The notes: a model not told the origin generated them from the letters alone. A DNA stretch of 64,000 nucleotides from Halobacillus karajensis (GCF_900108515.1 NZ_FNWW01000003.1:124001-188000), one strand, 5' to 3'. Shown: positions 36,358 to 46,122, counted from the first letter of the stretch. Program-made: numbers and translations.

Positions 36358-36639
36358 ATGTTGTCTGATGTGGCTGTGGATCATCGAGAGAAAGCCTATG
36401 CCCTTCTAAAAGCTGACGCTGATAAAATATTAAGGTTGATAAAAGTACAGATGGACAATTTGACTATGCCTCAATGTCCACTTTACGAAGAAGTTTTAGA
36501 TACACAGATGTTTGGATTATCCCGCGAAATCCATTTTGCGGTTCGCTTGAATTTAATCAGCGACGAAGAAGGAAAAGCCCTTTTGGATAACCTTGAGAAA
36601 CAATTGAACGTTTTACATGAGGCTGCACAGGAATCCTAA
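36358..36639 (+). CDS. ylaN: YlaN family protein (Fur-associated)
   Basis: Small helical protein of 93 residues, close to the 91 of B. subtilis YlaN. It contains [34 protein letters not shown], given here as two adjoining blocks around residues 26-60. Recent work on the family links YlaN with Fur and iron homeostasis. GGAGGGG precedes the ATG. In B. subtilis ftsW follows; here a terminator and then pycA. Confidence 0.92.
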   Translation: MLSDVAVDHREKAYALLKADADKILRLIKVQMDNLTMPQCPLYEEVLDTQMFGLSREIHFAVRLNLISDEEGKALLDNLEKQLNVLHEAAQES

Positions 36640-36642
36640 TAT

Positions 36643-36692
36643 AAGAACTCAAATTGCGACAGGAAATGTTGTAATTTGAGTTCTTTTTTTGT
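36643..36692 (+). terminator. Terminator after ylaN
   Basis: AAGAACTCAAATT / AATTTGAGTTCTT is a 13-bp stem with a 17-nt loop followed by a T run. Confidence 0.8.
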
Positions 36693-36834
36693 TTCTAAAG
36701 ATCTCCCTGTTTAACGTGAAACTTTATTTTCTCTATCAAAATTGTCAGATTAGAAGGAATTTTGGAACAGAATAGAGAAACCTTATAGAAGCACGTTCAA
36801 ATTCCTAAAACACAGACAATCAGGGAGTGGAATT

Positions 36835-39800
36835 ATGGCAAATGTGAAAAAAATCAACAAAGTTTTAGTTGCAAATCGTGGTGAAATTGCTATACGAGTC
36901 TTTCGAGCCTGTACCGAATTGAACATTCGTACAGTCGCTATCTATTCACAAGAAGATACAGGCTCTTATCACCGTTATAAAGCAGATGAAGCCTATTTGA
37001 TCGGGGAAGGGAAAAAGCCGATCGATGCCTATTTGGATATTGAAGGAATTATTGAAATAGCTAAAAGTGTAGACGTAGATGCTATCCATCCTGGTTATGG
37101 GTTCCTATCTGAGAACATTCAATTTGCCCGTCGTTGTGAAGAAGAAGGCATTACCTTTATCGGACCAACGAGTGAACATTTGAATATGTTCGGCGATAAA
37201 GTGAAAGCAAGAGATCAGGCCGTACAAGCCCATATCCCAGTTATCCCTGGTAGTGACGGTCCTGTCAGTGGATTGGATGAAATACGGGAGTTCGGTGATC
37301 AGCATGGTTACCCGCTCATGATAAAAGCAGCCATGGGAGGCGGCGGCCGCGGAATGCGTGTAGTTCGAAGTGCGGCCACTCTGGAAGAATCTTATGACAG
37401 AGCTCGCTCAGAAGCACAAGCAGCTTTTGGTAGTGATGAGGTTTATGTTGAAAAGCTTATTGAAGAACCCAAACATATAGAAGTGCAGATTATCGGAGAC
37501 ATGGACGGAGAAATTGTGCACTTATATGAACGGGATTGTTCTGTTCAGCGAAGACACCAGAAAGTCGTTGAAATAGCCCCGAGTGTCAGCCTGAATGATG
37601 AAGTGAGAGAGGCGATTTGTCAAGCAGCTGTCAAACTTATGGATAATGTGAAATATATCAATGCCGGCACCGTGGAATTTCTTGTCACGGGGGACGAATT
37701 TTACTTTATTGAAGTCAATCCACGTGTCCAGGTAGAACACACGATCACGGAAATGATTACAGGGGTGGACATTGTTCAGACACAGATTCTAGTTGCCCAA
37801 GGATATGGTTTGCATAGCAGCCGTATTGGAATTCCGACCCAAGAGGATATTTATACACATGGGTATGCCATTCAGTCTCGTGTGACGACAGAGGATCCAT
37901 TAAATAATTTCATGCCAGACACAGGGAAAATTATGGCTTACCGTTCTGGAGGCGGCTTTGGTGTGCGTCTGGATGCAGGGAATGGATTCCAGGGTGCGGT
38001 TATTTCGCCGTACTATGATTCCTTGCTCGTTAAGCTGTCTACATGGGCCCTTAGTTTTGATCAAGCTGCGCATAAGATGGTCAGAAATTTGAAAGAATTC
38101 CGGATCCGCGGCATCAAAACAAATATTCCTTTTCTTGAAAATGTCGTACAGCATAAGCAATTCCTTTCAGGTGAATACGACACGACATTTATCGACCGCT
38201 CTCCAGAATTATTCGTTTTTCCAAAACGAAAAGACCGTGGTACAAAAATGCTATCTTATATTGCTGACCGCACCATCAATGGATTTGAGGGGTATGGAAA
38301 TAGAAAAAAACCTACTTATTCAAAACCGAGAATTCCTGACATTAAACACTCCGCTCCGATGCCGGAGGGGACGAAACAGATTCTGGATGAAAGGGGACCC
38401 GAAGGCCTCGCGAAATGGGTGAAAGAACGTCATGAAGTTCTTCTGACCGATACGACCTTCCGGGATGCCCATCAGTCGTTGCTGGCTACTCGGGTAAGAA
38501 CGAAGGATTTAGAAAATATTGCTGGACCGACGGCACGATTGCTTACCGAACTTTTCTCCCTTGAGATGTGGGGCGGGGCTACATTTGATGTATCATACCG
38601 TTTCCTAAATGAAGACCCTTGGGAACGTTTATTAAAACTGAGAACAAAGGCACCGAATGTCCTTTTTCAAATGTTGTTGAGAGCTTCGAATGCCGTAGGG
38701 TATAAAAACTATCCAGACAACGTCATTCGTGAATTTGTAGAAAAAAGTGCAAGCGCTGGCATTGATGTTTTCAGGATCTTTGACAGTCTCAACTGGGTGG
38801 AGGGCATGAAACTAGCGATTGATTCTGTGCGCGAAAGTGGAAAAGTTGCGGAAGCGTCGATGTGTTATACAGGAGACATTCTTGATACTGGTCGGCCAAA
38901 ATATGATCTCGCTTATTATAAACAACTTGCCATGGAACTTCAGGATGCAGGAGCTCACATCTTAGGCATTAAAGATATGGCCGGTTTGATGAAACCGGAA
39001 GCTGCCTTTCAGTTGATTTCCACATTAAAAGAGACCATCGATATTCCTATTCACCTGCACACTCATGATACAAGTGGGAATGGATTGTTTACTTATGCTA
39101 AAGCGATTGAAGCAGGTGTGGATGTCGTCGATGTAGCGACAGGATCGATGGCTGGGTTAACTTCACAGCCAAGTGCTAACAGTCTTTATTATGCTCTTGA
39201 AGGAAGTGAACGCAAACCAAATGTAGATATCCAGGCGTACGAGGAACTGGGACATTTTTGGGAAGATACTAGAAAATACTATCAGGATTTTGAGAGCGGC
39301 ATGGTGTCTCCCCATACCGAAGTGTATGAACATGAAATGCCAGGAGGGCAATATAGTAATCTCCAGCAGCAAGCGAAGGCTGTTGGACTTGGTCACCGCT
39401 GGGATGAAGTAAAAACAATGTACCGCCGAGTGAATGATATGTTTGGGGATATCGTTAAAGTAACCCCTTCCTCCAAAATTGTTGGGGACATGGCCTTATA
39501 CATGGTGCAAAATGATTTGAATGAAGATGATATCTATGAGAAAGGGGAATCACTTGATTTTCCTGACAGCGTGGTAGAATTTTTCCAAGGGTATCTCGGA
39601 CAGCCATATGGGGGCTTTCCTGCAGAACTCCAACGAATTATATTGAAAGGACGCGAGCCCATATCCGTCCGCCCGGGAGAACTGCTGGAACCTGTCGATT
39701 TCAATAATCTTAAAGAAACATTATTCCATTCATTGAACCGGCAAGTCACTAGTTTTGATATGATCAGCTATGCTCTTTATCCGAAAGTATTTATGGATCA

Positions 39801-40278
39801 CCATAAATTCTGTGAACAGTATGGAGACATGTCCGTACTTGATACACCTACCTTTTTCTATGGAATGAGGCTCGGGGAAGAGATCGAAGTCGAGATTGAA
39901 CAAGGGAAAACGTTAATTGTCAAACTTGTTTCTGTCGGCGAGCCCCAAATCGATGGTACACGGACGGTTTATTTTGAATTAAACGGTCAGCCTCGGGAAG
40001 TTGTAGTTAAGGACGAGAATGTAAAAGCAACTGTCCAGCAAAGACCAAAAGCAGACAAGTCCAATAATAGACATATTGGAGCGACGATGCCGGGTACCGT
40101 TATTAAAGTACTGACAACGAAAGGGGAAAAAGTGAAAAAGGGTGATCATCTCATGATTACAGAAGCCATGAAAATGGAAACGACCGTCCAGGCTCCGTTT
40201 GATGGGGTCATCAAGGATGTGTATGTGGATAATAATGAAGCCATTCATGTTGGTGACTTGTTGCTTGAATTCGAATAA
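36835..40278 (+). CDS. pycA: Pyruvate carboxylase
   Basis: Biotin-dependent anaplerotic enzyme making oxaloacetate from pyruvate and bicarbonate. It is 1147 residues, essentially full length. The biotin carboxylase domain is about 7-455 (ATP loop MGGGGRGMRVV near 165-175 and FIEVNPRVQVEHTITE near 293-308). The carboxyltransferase TIM barrel is about 535-805 (TDTTFRDAHQSLLATR near 540-555; HLHTHDTSGNG near 739-749). A central PYC_OADA part follows, and the C-terminal biotinyl domain has the acceptor lysine in EAMKMET near 1110-1116. Stands alone with its own terminator. Confidence 0.97.
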   Translation: MANVKKINKVLVANRGEIAIRVFRACTELNIRTVAIYSQEDTGSYHRYKADEAYLIGEGKKPIDAYLDIEGIIEIAKSVDVDAIHPGYGFLSENIQFARRCEEEGITFIGPTSEHLNMFGDKVKARDQAVQAHIPVIPGSDGPVSGLDEIREFGDQHGYPLMIKAAMGGGGRGMRVVRSAATLEESYDRARSEAQAAFGSDEVYVEKLIEEPKHIEVQIIGDMDGEIVHLYERDCSVQRRHQKVVEIAPSVSLNDEVREAICQAAVKLMDNVKYINAGTVEFLVTGDEFYFIEVNPRVQVEHTITEMITGVDIVQTQILVAQGYGLHSSRIGIPTQEDIYTHGYAIQSRVTTEDPLNNFMPDTGKIMAYRSGGGFGVRLDAGNGFQGAVISPYYDSLLVKLSTWALSFDQAAHKMVRNLKEFRIRGIKTNIPFLENVVQHKQFLSGEYDTTFIDRSPELFVFPKRKDRGTKMLSYIADRTINGFEGYGNRKKPTYSKPRIPDIKHSAPMPEGTKQILDERGPEGLAKWVKERHEVLLTDTTFRDAHQSLLATRVRTKDLENIAGPTARLLTELFSLEMWGGATFDVSYRFLNEDPWERLLKLRTKAPNVLFQMLLRASNAVGYKNYPDNVIREFVEKSASAGIDVFRIFDSLNWVEGMKLAIDSVRESGKVAEASMCYTGDILDTGRPKYDLAYYKQLAMELQDAGAHILGIKDMAGLMKPEAAFQLISTLKETIDIPIHLHTHDTSGNGLFTYAKAIEAGVDVVDVATGSMAGLTSQPSANSLYYALEGSERKPNVDIQAYEELGHFWEDTRKYYQDFESGMVSPHTEVYEHEMPGGQYSNLQQQAKAVGLGHRWDEVKTMYRRVNDMFGDIVKVTPSSKIVGDMALYMVQNDLNEDDIYEKGESLDFPDSVVEFFQGYLGQPYGGFPAELQRIILKGREPISVRPGELLEPVDFNNLKETLFHSLNRQVTSFDMISYALYPKVFMDHHKFCEQYGDMSVLDTPTFFYGMRLGEEIEVEIEQGKTLIVKLVSVGEPQIDGTRTVYFELNGQPREVVVKDENVKATVQQRPKADKSNNRHIGATMPGTVIKVLTTKGEKVKKGDHLMITEAMKMETTVQAPFDGVIKDVYVDNNEAIHVGDLLLEFE

Positions 40279-40293
40279 ACTTGCTTGGCTAAA

Positions 40294-40330
40294 GCGTGTG
40301 AACCACTGAGGTTTGCACGCTTTTTTTGAT
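40294..40330 (+). terminator. Terminator after pycA
   Basis: AAAGCGTG...GAACC pairs with GGTTT...CACGCTTT across a stem with a small internal mismatch, followed by T7. Confidence 0.82.
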
Positions 40331-40753
40331 AGCGTTTTTGAAGAAGTCTCAGAGTAACAATCTTCGAGTTTTTTGGGGGAAGGATTCACGAAACGTTCAC
40401 ACTCCGGATTTCTGAAGGGGAAATGAAAGAAGTAAGATAGAAGAGAGCTGGAGGATACGCACCAGGACAGTTACGAGAACTTTAACTGATGATGAAAAGA
40501 ATCCTCCATATGAACGGCAGGTCCCCGTGTCCTTTCGAATGCCCATTACCATTTAAGTAAGAGCCACCCCCTTAGGAAACACGATTTTTGTCAAAAAACA
40601 ATCTGTAAAAAACGTGAAAAAAACTTGCAATGTTTGTCAGTGTTTGCTAGAAATATAAAGGTGTGCTCTTCTAATGGCTCTTGAAAACTAAGCTCATTCT
40701 AGGAATAAGCGTTAAATTTTTGAAGAATGGTAGATACTAAAGAAAGTGGTGTT
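40331..40753. other. Noncoding stretch where ctaA would be expected
   Basis: About 420 bp between the pycA terminator and the ctaB regulatory region. No frame on either strand has coding character or a ribosome site, and nothing resembling heme A synthase was seen. A ctaA gene of about 0.9 kb would not fit. Confidence 0.6.
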
Positions 40754-40774
40754 TCACAAAGTTGTCACAAAAGA
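40754..40774 (-). promoter_or_regulatory. Tandem ResD-like boxes upstream of ctaB
   Basis: On the minus strand the sequence reads TTTTGTGACAACTTTGTGAAA, two direct TTTGTGA(A/C) units. They resemble the ResD response-regulator box TTTGTGAAT known to control ctaA/ctaB in B. subtilis. The boxes lie upstream of the candidate ctaB promoter (-35 TAGATA 40797-40802, -10 TATAAT 40820-40825). Functional role inferred. Confidence 0.5.
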
Positions 40775-40796
40775 ATAAAATTGTCGAGTTTAAATA

Positions 40797-40825
40797 GATA
40801 CAATAACAATTACGTGATATAATTA
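40797..40825 (+). promoter_or_regulatory. Candidate ctaB promoter
   Basis: TAGATA, 17-nt spacer, TATAAT. The -10 is perfect and the -35 weak, as expected for an activator-dependent promoter. The leader is about 115 nt. Confidence 0.5.
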
Positions 40826-40946
40826 TTTTGATGTTTCTTGTCATCTTACTATGTGGCAAGTGTGGAAACACCCCTCAGTGAAAGGTCATTGTCATTTGAT
40901 TGATAAGCTCTTGTATTGAGGGAGGTAGAAGGAGGAAGATATAACG

Positions 40947-41882
40947 ATGGACAATCCAAGAACAGTCGAATCTGCTTCTACAGAAATGATCCAAAAAGAA
41001 ACCAATGGCCATTCTTTGTTAGCTGATATAAAGAGCTTGATCAAAGTCGGTATCATTAACTCTAATTTAATTACTACTTTCGCTGGATTTTGGCTGGCGC
41101 TCTATTATACGGGAACATCCTTTATTGATGAGTGGGTCACATTTCTACTGACAATGCTCGGAACCGCTTTCGTAATTGCCGGCGGTTGTATTCTTAACAA
41201 TTGGTATGACAGAGACATTGATCCGGTGATGTCACGGACGAGCAGTCGTCCAACAGTGACAGGAACGATGTCTTTATCATTTATAAAAACATTGGGGATC
41301 AGTATTTCAATTATAGGATTTGTCACTTTGCTTTTAACTACATGGCAGGCAGCCGTGTGGGGGGCATTTGGTTGGTTTGTCTACGTTGTGCTTTATACAA
41401 TGTGGTCAAAAAGGAAATACACCATCAATACAGTAGTTGGCAGTTTCTCCGGAGCTGTACCACCCCTGATTGGATGGTCTGCGATCGACCCTGGGCTTCA
41501 ATTGGAAGCAATAATCCTGTTTCTTATTATGTTCATTTGGCAAACGCCTCACTTTTTGGCTTTGGCAATGAAAAAGAAAGATGAATATAAGGCTGCTGGG
41601 GTTCCCATGTTGCCAGTTGTTCATGGATTTGAGATGACAAAACGGCAAATTGTTGTATATGTCGCATGTCTCCTTCCATTACCGATATACTTAGCTTCAC
41701 TAGGAACAATCTTTCTTGTGATCGCCTATGTACTTTCCATCGGCTGGCTGGCTCTAGGAATTGCAGGTTTCTTTATGAAAGATGATTACAAATGGGCGAC
41801 ATGGATGTTCATTTTTTCATTGAACTATCTGACGATCATGTTCTTTATGATGGTCATCGTCACATTGCCATTCCCATTTTAA
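40947..41882 (+). CDS. ctaB: Protoheme IX farnesyltransferase (heme O synthase)
   Basis: UbiA-family membrane prenyltransferase that farnesylates heme b to heme O for terminal oxidases. It is 311 residues with about nine membrane helices. The first Asp-rich prenyl-diphosphate site is NNWYDRDIDPVMSRTSSRPT near residues 89-108, and the second loop has KRKYTINTVVGSFSGAVPPL near 154-173. GAAGGAGG lies 11 bases before the ATG. First gene of the caa3 oxidase cluster; its usual neighbour ctaA is absent. Confidence 0.96.
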   Translation: MDNPRTVESASTEMIQKETNGHSLLADIKSLIKVGIINSNLITTFAGFWLALYYTGTSFIDEWVTFLLTMLGTAFVIAGGCILNNWYDRDIDPVMSRTSSRPTVTGTMSLSFIKTLGISISIIGFVTLLLTTWQAAVWGAFGWFVYVVLYTMWSKRKYTINTVVGSFSGAVPPLIGWSAIDPGLQLEAIILFLIMFIWQTPHFLALAMKKKDEYKAAGVPMLPVVHGFEMTKRQIVVYVACLLPLPIYLASLGTIFLVIAYVLSIGWLALGIAGFFMKDDYKWATWMFIFSLNYLTIMFFMMVIVTLPFPF

Positions 41883-41884
41883 AG

Positions 41885-41915
41885 AACTGACCTCTACCTT
41901 AGAGGTCAGTTTCTA
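41885..41915 (+). terminator. Hairpin between ctaB and ctaC
   Basis: A perfect 12-bp stem AACTGACCTCTA / TAGAGGTCAGTT with a 3-nt loop sits directly after ctaB, but only TTCT follows. It may be a weak terminator or a processing/stability hairpin that sets the ctaB to ctaCDEF ratio. Confidence 0.65.
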
Positions 41916-41954
41916 AAATAAAAATGTATTTCAATAGAAAGAGAGGTATCACGC

Positions 41955-43019
41955 ATGAGAGGTTGGATGGGTAAATTCCGTTCACTATTCTTATTCGGTG
42001 CTCTTACCATGCTCCTTACCGGTTGTGGTATTGAGAACATTAGTGCATTGAAACCAAAAGGGTATGGCTCGGAATTATTGTTTGATCTTATGTTGATCAG
42101 TATTGCGATTATGATTTTCGTTTTCGTAATTGTTATGGCCATTTATGCTTTTGTTCTTCTCCGTTATCGAGAGAAGAAAGGGCAGGAACACATCGTTCCA
42201 AAACAAACAGAAGGGAACAAAGCATTGGAAGTGATTTGGACAGTCATTCCAATCATCCTGTTACTAGTTTTAGCCATCCCTACTGTTCAGGCGACCTTCG
42301 ACCTTGCCGACCAATCGACGCAAGAGGATGAAGGTGTAATTACGGTGGATGTCACAGGTAATCAATATTGGTGGCAGTTTGACTATTCAGGTGAAGAAAT
42401 ATCTACTAGTCAGGAACTCTACATCCCAACAAATGAAAGGGTATACTTAAACATGAAATCCAGTGATGTAATCCATTCCTTCTGGGTCCCGGCTATTGCA
42501 GGGAAAATGGATACCAACCCTGGAGAAAACATGAACACCATGTACTTAGAAGCTTATGAAGAAGGCGTTTACGAAGGGTTTTGTGCAGAACTTTGCGGAC
42601 CTTCACACTCGTTGATGTATTTCAAAGTTGTCGCTGTCAGCCCGGATGAATATGAACAATGGGTGGAAGACATGAAGAATATCGATCCTGAAGCGACACC
42701 TGAAACAGCATCCGCTCAAGAAGGCCAAGAGTTATTTAACAATAATTGCATGAGCTGTCACGCAATTGGTGGCGCGTCAGCTGGTGTGGGACCAAACTTG
42801 GGTAACTTCGGGAACCGTGAAAAGATTGCCGGGATCTTGGAGCCATCCAAAGAAAATCTCGTAGAGTGGATTGTACATCCGGACGAGGTCAAACCTGGCA
42901 ACCAAATGCCATCTGAATTAGTCACGGAAGAAGAAGCAGGTAAGATTGCTGATTATCTATTAGAATTGCAGCACTCGGATGTAGGTCAGGATCTTCCAGT
43001 GCAAAGTGTTGAAGAGTAA
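41955..43019 (+). CDS. ctaC: Cytochrome c oxidase subunit II with fused cytochrome c domain
   Basis: Membrane lipoprotein subunit of caa3 oxidase that accepts electrons at the CuA centre. It is 354 residues. Lipobox LTGC (Cys at about 24), two membrane helices (about 38-64 and 88-107), and a cupredoxin domain with the CuA site GFCAELCGPSHSLMYF near 212-227. A C-terminal cytochrome c domain has NNCMSCHAIGG near 259-269 (heme-binding CxxCH) and a Met ligand in GNQMPS near 315. The fusion makes this a caa3-type enzyme. Confidence 0.97.
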   Translation: MRGWMGKFRSLFLFGALTMLLTGCGIENISALKPKGYGSELLFDLMLISIAIMIFVFVIVMAIYAFVLLRYREKKGQEHIVPKQTEGNKALEVIWTVIPIILLLVLAIPTVQATFDLADQSTQEDEGVITVDVTGNQYWWQFDYSGEEISTSQELYIPTNERVYLNMKSSDVIHSFWVPAIAGKMDTNPGENMNTMYLEAYEEGVYEGFCAELCGPSHSLMYFKVVAVSPDEYEQWVEDMKNIDPEATPETASAQEGQELFNNNCMSCHAIGGASAGVGPNLGNFGNREKIAGILEPSKENLVEWIVHPDEVKPGNQMPSELVTEEEAGKIADYLLELQHSDVGQDLPVQSVEE

Positions 43020-43053
43020 TTATGAGAAAGAGGTTGAAAAGGGAGGTTAAAGC

Positions 43054-44925
43054 GTGAGTACTGCAGTAGCACAAAAACGTGGGCTCGGCGCTGTGATTTG
43101 GGATTACTTAACGACAGTAGACCACAAGAAGATTGCACATCTTTACTTGGTCGCTGGGGGACTGTTTTTCCTAATCGGTGGGCTCGAAGCCATGATAATT
43201 CGGATCCAGTTGATGAAGCCGGACAATAACTTCATCTCTGCTGGACTTTACAATGAAATGATCACAATGCATGGGACGACAATGATTTTCTTAGCTGCCA
43301 TGCCGCTCATCTTTGCCTTGATGAATGCTGTTGTCCCTTTACAAATCGGGGCGAGGGACGTTGCCTTCCCATTCTTGAACTCCTTAGGTTTCTGGTTGTT
43401 CTTGTTTGGTGGGCTGATGCTGAACGTGTCTTGGTTTACAGGCGGGGCACCGGATGCTGGTTGGACGAACTATGCTCCGTTATCAACGATATCTCCGGGA
43501 CACGGGGTAGATTACTATGTCATGGGGCTGCAAATTTCGGGGGCTGGAACATTAATCGGTGGGATTAACTTCCTAGTGACCATCGTCAATATGAGAGCTC
43601 CTGGAATGACTTACATGCGTATGCCATTGTTCACATGGTCTACATTTGTAACAAGTACGTTGATTCTCTTTGCATTCCCTGCACTGACCGTTGGACTTTT
43701 CCTTATGATGTTTGACCGCATGTTCGGATCTGCATTTTTCGATGTAGGCCTCGGCGGTAATGCGATTATTTGGGAACACCTATTTTGGATTTTCGGTCAC
43801 CCGGAAGTTTACATACTGATTCTTCCGTTATTCGGAGCTTTCAGTGATATCTTTTCCACCTTCTCCAAGAAACGTCTATTCGGATACTCAGCGATGGTAT
43901 TCGCAACTGTGTTAATTGGTTTCTTAGGATTTATGGTATGGGCTCACCACATGTTCACCGTTGGTATGGGACCGATCGCTAACTCTATTTTTGCTGTAGC
44001 GACGATGGCGATTGCGGTTCCTACAGGAATCAAGATCTTTAACTGGTTATTCACGATGTGGGGTGGTCAAATTAAGATGACATCGGCCATGCTTTGGTCT
44101 GTGGCCTTCATCCCATCATTTACCATCGGTGGAATGACAGGGGTTATGCTTGCCGCAGCTGCAGCTGACTACCAGTATCATGACACATACTTTGTAGTTG
44201 GTCATTTCCACTATGTTATCGTTGGTGGTGTAGTCTTTGGTCTATTTGCGTCTCTGCACTACTGGTGGCCGAAGATGTTCGGTAAAGTTCTAAATGAGAA
44301 GCTTGGCAAGTTGGCCTTCTGGCCGTTCTTTATCGGTTTCCATTTAACTTTCTTTATCCAGCATTTCTTAGGATTAATGGGTATGCCTCGTCGTTATTGG
44401 GTTTTCCAGGAAGGACAAGGTCTTGCCACAGGGAATATCATTAGTACAGCAGGTGCCTTCTTGATGGCACTTGGCACGATCATTTTCTTGATCAATGTCA
44501 TCTATACTTCTGTCAAAGAGAAGAAAGTGAGTGGAGACCCTTGGGGTGGTCGTACGCTTGAATGGTCGATTCCATCACCGCCTCCACACTATAACTTTGT
44601 TCAAACACCACTGGTTCGTGGTCTGGATCCACTATGGGTAGAAAAAATGGATGGTAAAGAGGGCATGACACCTGCCGAACCGCTTGGTGACATTCACATG
44701 CCAAATGCATCCATCCTTCCGTTTACAATATCACTTGGTTTGTTTATTGCTGGTTTCGGCTTTATCTACCAAGTGGATGATCCCACATGGTTGATTGCGG
44801 TGTTCGCGGGTATGGCTATTACATTGGGCTCTATGCTAACGCGTTCCCTTAAAGATGATCTGGGTCACCATATTCATAAAGAAGAACTGGAAGAAGATAT
44901 TAAGAAGGGGGTTGGCAAATCATGA
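43054..44925 (+). CDS. ctaD: Cytochrome c oxidase subunit I
   Basis: Catalytic heme-copper subunit, 623 residues with 12 or more helices. All key residues are visible: low-spin heme His in EMITMHGTTM near residue 75, CuB/crosslinked-Tyr motif GHPEVYILILP near 248-258, His pair AHHMFTVG near 297-304, and VVGHFHYVIVGG near 382-393 (heme a3 and heme a His). A GTG start follows GGGAGG. It overlaps ctaE by four bases (ATGA). Confidence 0.98.
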   Translation: MSTAVAQKRGLGAVIWDYLTTVDHKKIAHLYLVAGGLFFLIGGLEAMIIRIQLMKPDNNFISAGLYNEMITMHGTTMIFLAAMPLIFALMNAVVPLQIGARDVAFPFLNSLGFWLFLFGGLMLNVSWFTGGAPDAGWTNYAPLSTISPGHGVDYYVMGLQISGAGTLIGGINFLVTIVNMRAPGMTYMRMPLFTWSTFVTSTLILFAFPALTVGLFLMMFDRMFGSAFFDVGLGGNAIIWEHLFWIFGHPEVYILILPLFGAFSDIFSTFSKKRLFGYSAMVFATVLIGFLGFMVWAHHMFTVGMGPIANSIFAVATMAIAVPTGIKIFNWLFTMWGGQIKMTSAMLWSVAFIPSFTIGGMTGVMLAAAAADYQYHDTYFVVGHFHYVIVGGVVFGLFASLHYWWPKMFGKVLNEKLGKLAFWPFFIGFHLTFFIQHFLGLMGMPRRYWVFQEGQGLATGNIISTAGAFLMALGTIIFLINVIYTSVKEKKVSGDPWGGRTLEWSIPSPPPHYNFVQTPLVRGLDPLWVEKMDGKEGMTPAEPLGDIHMPNASILPFTISLGLFIAGFGFIYQVDDPTWLIAVFAGMAITLGSMLTRSLKDDLGHHIHKEELEEDIKKGVGKS

Positions 44926-45545
44926 GTTCTGAAGATGTACTCAATCCAAAACATATGCCGCACGATCCGGAAAAAGCCACCCTTGAAGGCAAAAACAAAT
45001 TTATAGGATTCTGGTTTTTCCTTGGCGGAGAAACTGTTCTATTCGCAAGTCTTTTCGGTACGTACCTTGCATTGAATGGGTCCACACAGGGGGAGAATAC
45101 ACCTGAGCATTTATTTGGACTCGAGCTTGTGTTCATCATGACAATGCTCCTTCTGACAAGTTCCTTAACGAGTGTTTATGCTATGTATCACATGAAGAAT
45201 CAAGACTTTAAGAAGATGCAGATATGGTTAGGAATTACAGTCGTTTTAGGACTTGGATTCCTTGGAATGGAGATTTATGAATTTTACCATTATATTCACC
45301 ACTATGAATTTACATTCCGCTCTTCAGCATTTGGTTCTGCTTTCTATACGCTTGTTGGTTTCCACGGGGGACACGTTCTCTTTGGATTATGCTGGATTGT
45401 ATCACTGATGCTCCGAAACCAGAAGCGTGGATTAAACTTATACAACGCGCCGAAGTTCTATATTGCAAGCTTGTACTGGCACTTCATCGACGTTGTATGG
45501 GTGTTCATTTTCACAGTTGTGTACCTTATGGGAAAGGTGGGTTAA
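44922..45545 (+). CDS. ctaE: Cytochrome c oxidase subunit III
   Basis: Membrane subunit of caa3 oxidase, 207 residues and five helices, with the subunit III signature YTLVGFHGGHVLFGLCWI near residues 146-163 and a C-terminal YWHFIDVVWVFIFTVVYL. Start overlaps the ctaD stop; ctaF follows after three bases. Part of ctaCDEF. Confidence 0.96.
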   Translation: MSSEDVLNPKHMPHDPEKATLEGKNKFIGFWFFLGGETVLFASLFGTYLALNGSTQGENTPEHLFGLELVFIMTMLLLTSSLTSVYAMYHMKNQDFKKMQIWLGITVVLGLGFLGMEIYEFYHYIHHYEFTFRSSAFGSAFYTLVGFHGGHVLFGLCWIVSLMLRNQKRGLNLYNAPKFYIASLYWHFIDVVWVFIFTVVYLMGKVG

Positions 45546-45548
45546 TCC

Positions 45549-45875
45549 ATGGCAGATAACACACATTCCAAACCTGTGCATCACAGAGAATTTGAAAAGA
45601 AACAGCACCGCGAAGAAATGAAACAACAGGTTCTTACATTCGCTTTGATGATCCTGTTTACATTAATCGCATTCGGTATGGTCATTATGGAAGTGAACTC
45701 TTACTTCATCATTCCAACGTTGATCATTCTGGCTGTTGTCCAGGTAGCTTTTCAGCTCTATTACTTCATGCATATGAAGAACAAAGGGCATGATATGGTT
45801 GCATTGATGATGTATGGTGGCGCAGCCGTTGCGTTACTAACCATCATCACCTTCACATCCATCATCTGGTGGTAA
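45549..45875 (+). CDS. ctaF: Cytochrome c oxidase subunit IV
   Basis: Small 108-residue subunit: a His/Lys/Glu-rich soluble N-terminus (about 1-30) and three membrane helices with FQLYYFMHMKNKG near 70-82, the mark of the CtaF/CyoD family. Needed for assembly or stability of the oxidase. Terminator follows 28 bases later. Confidence 0.94.
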   Translation: MADNTHSKPVHHREFEKKQHREEMKQQVLTFALMILFTLIAFGMVIMEVNSYFIIPTLIILAVVQVAFQLYYFMHMKNKGHDMVALMMYGGAAVALLTIITFTSIIWW

Positions 45876-45903
45876 TCCTAAAGCTGATAAAACCTAATAA
45901 GGA

Positions 45904-45932
45904 AAAAGACCGGTGCTGCCGGTCTTTTTTCA
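45904..45932 (+). terminator. Terminator of ctaCDEF
   Basis: AAAAGACCGG / CCGGTCTTTT is a perfect 10-bp stem with a 5-nt loop and a T tail. Confidence 0.9.
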
Positions 45933-46122
45933 TTGCTCTGAAAATTTTAGTCTGGTCCCTTATTGGAGAGGAGTGTAAACAGTTTCCGAACGTTCATTCT
46001 TAGTACATATAGATATGACTAAATTATGAACAATCGTAGGAATTCCTTATGTATACTCGTTTTTTTGACGATAATTAGGTAAAATGAAGAAGTACAAGTA
46101 AACAATCTGAGGTGAGGCACCT

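Noticed and set aside
39979-40389. Minus-strand frame over the pycA end as a possible ctaA remnant
   Set aside because: It is antisense to the biotinyl domain and shows no membrane-helix pattern.
42700-43019. Possible separate cytochrome c gene
   Set aside because: It is in frame with ctaC and is the usual fused C-terminal domain of caa3 subunit II.
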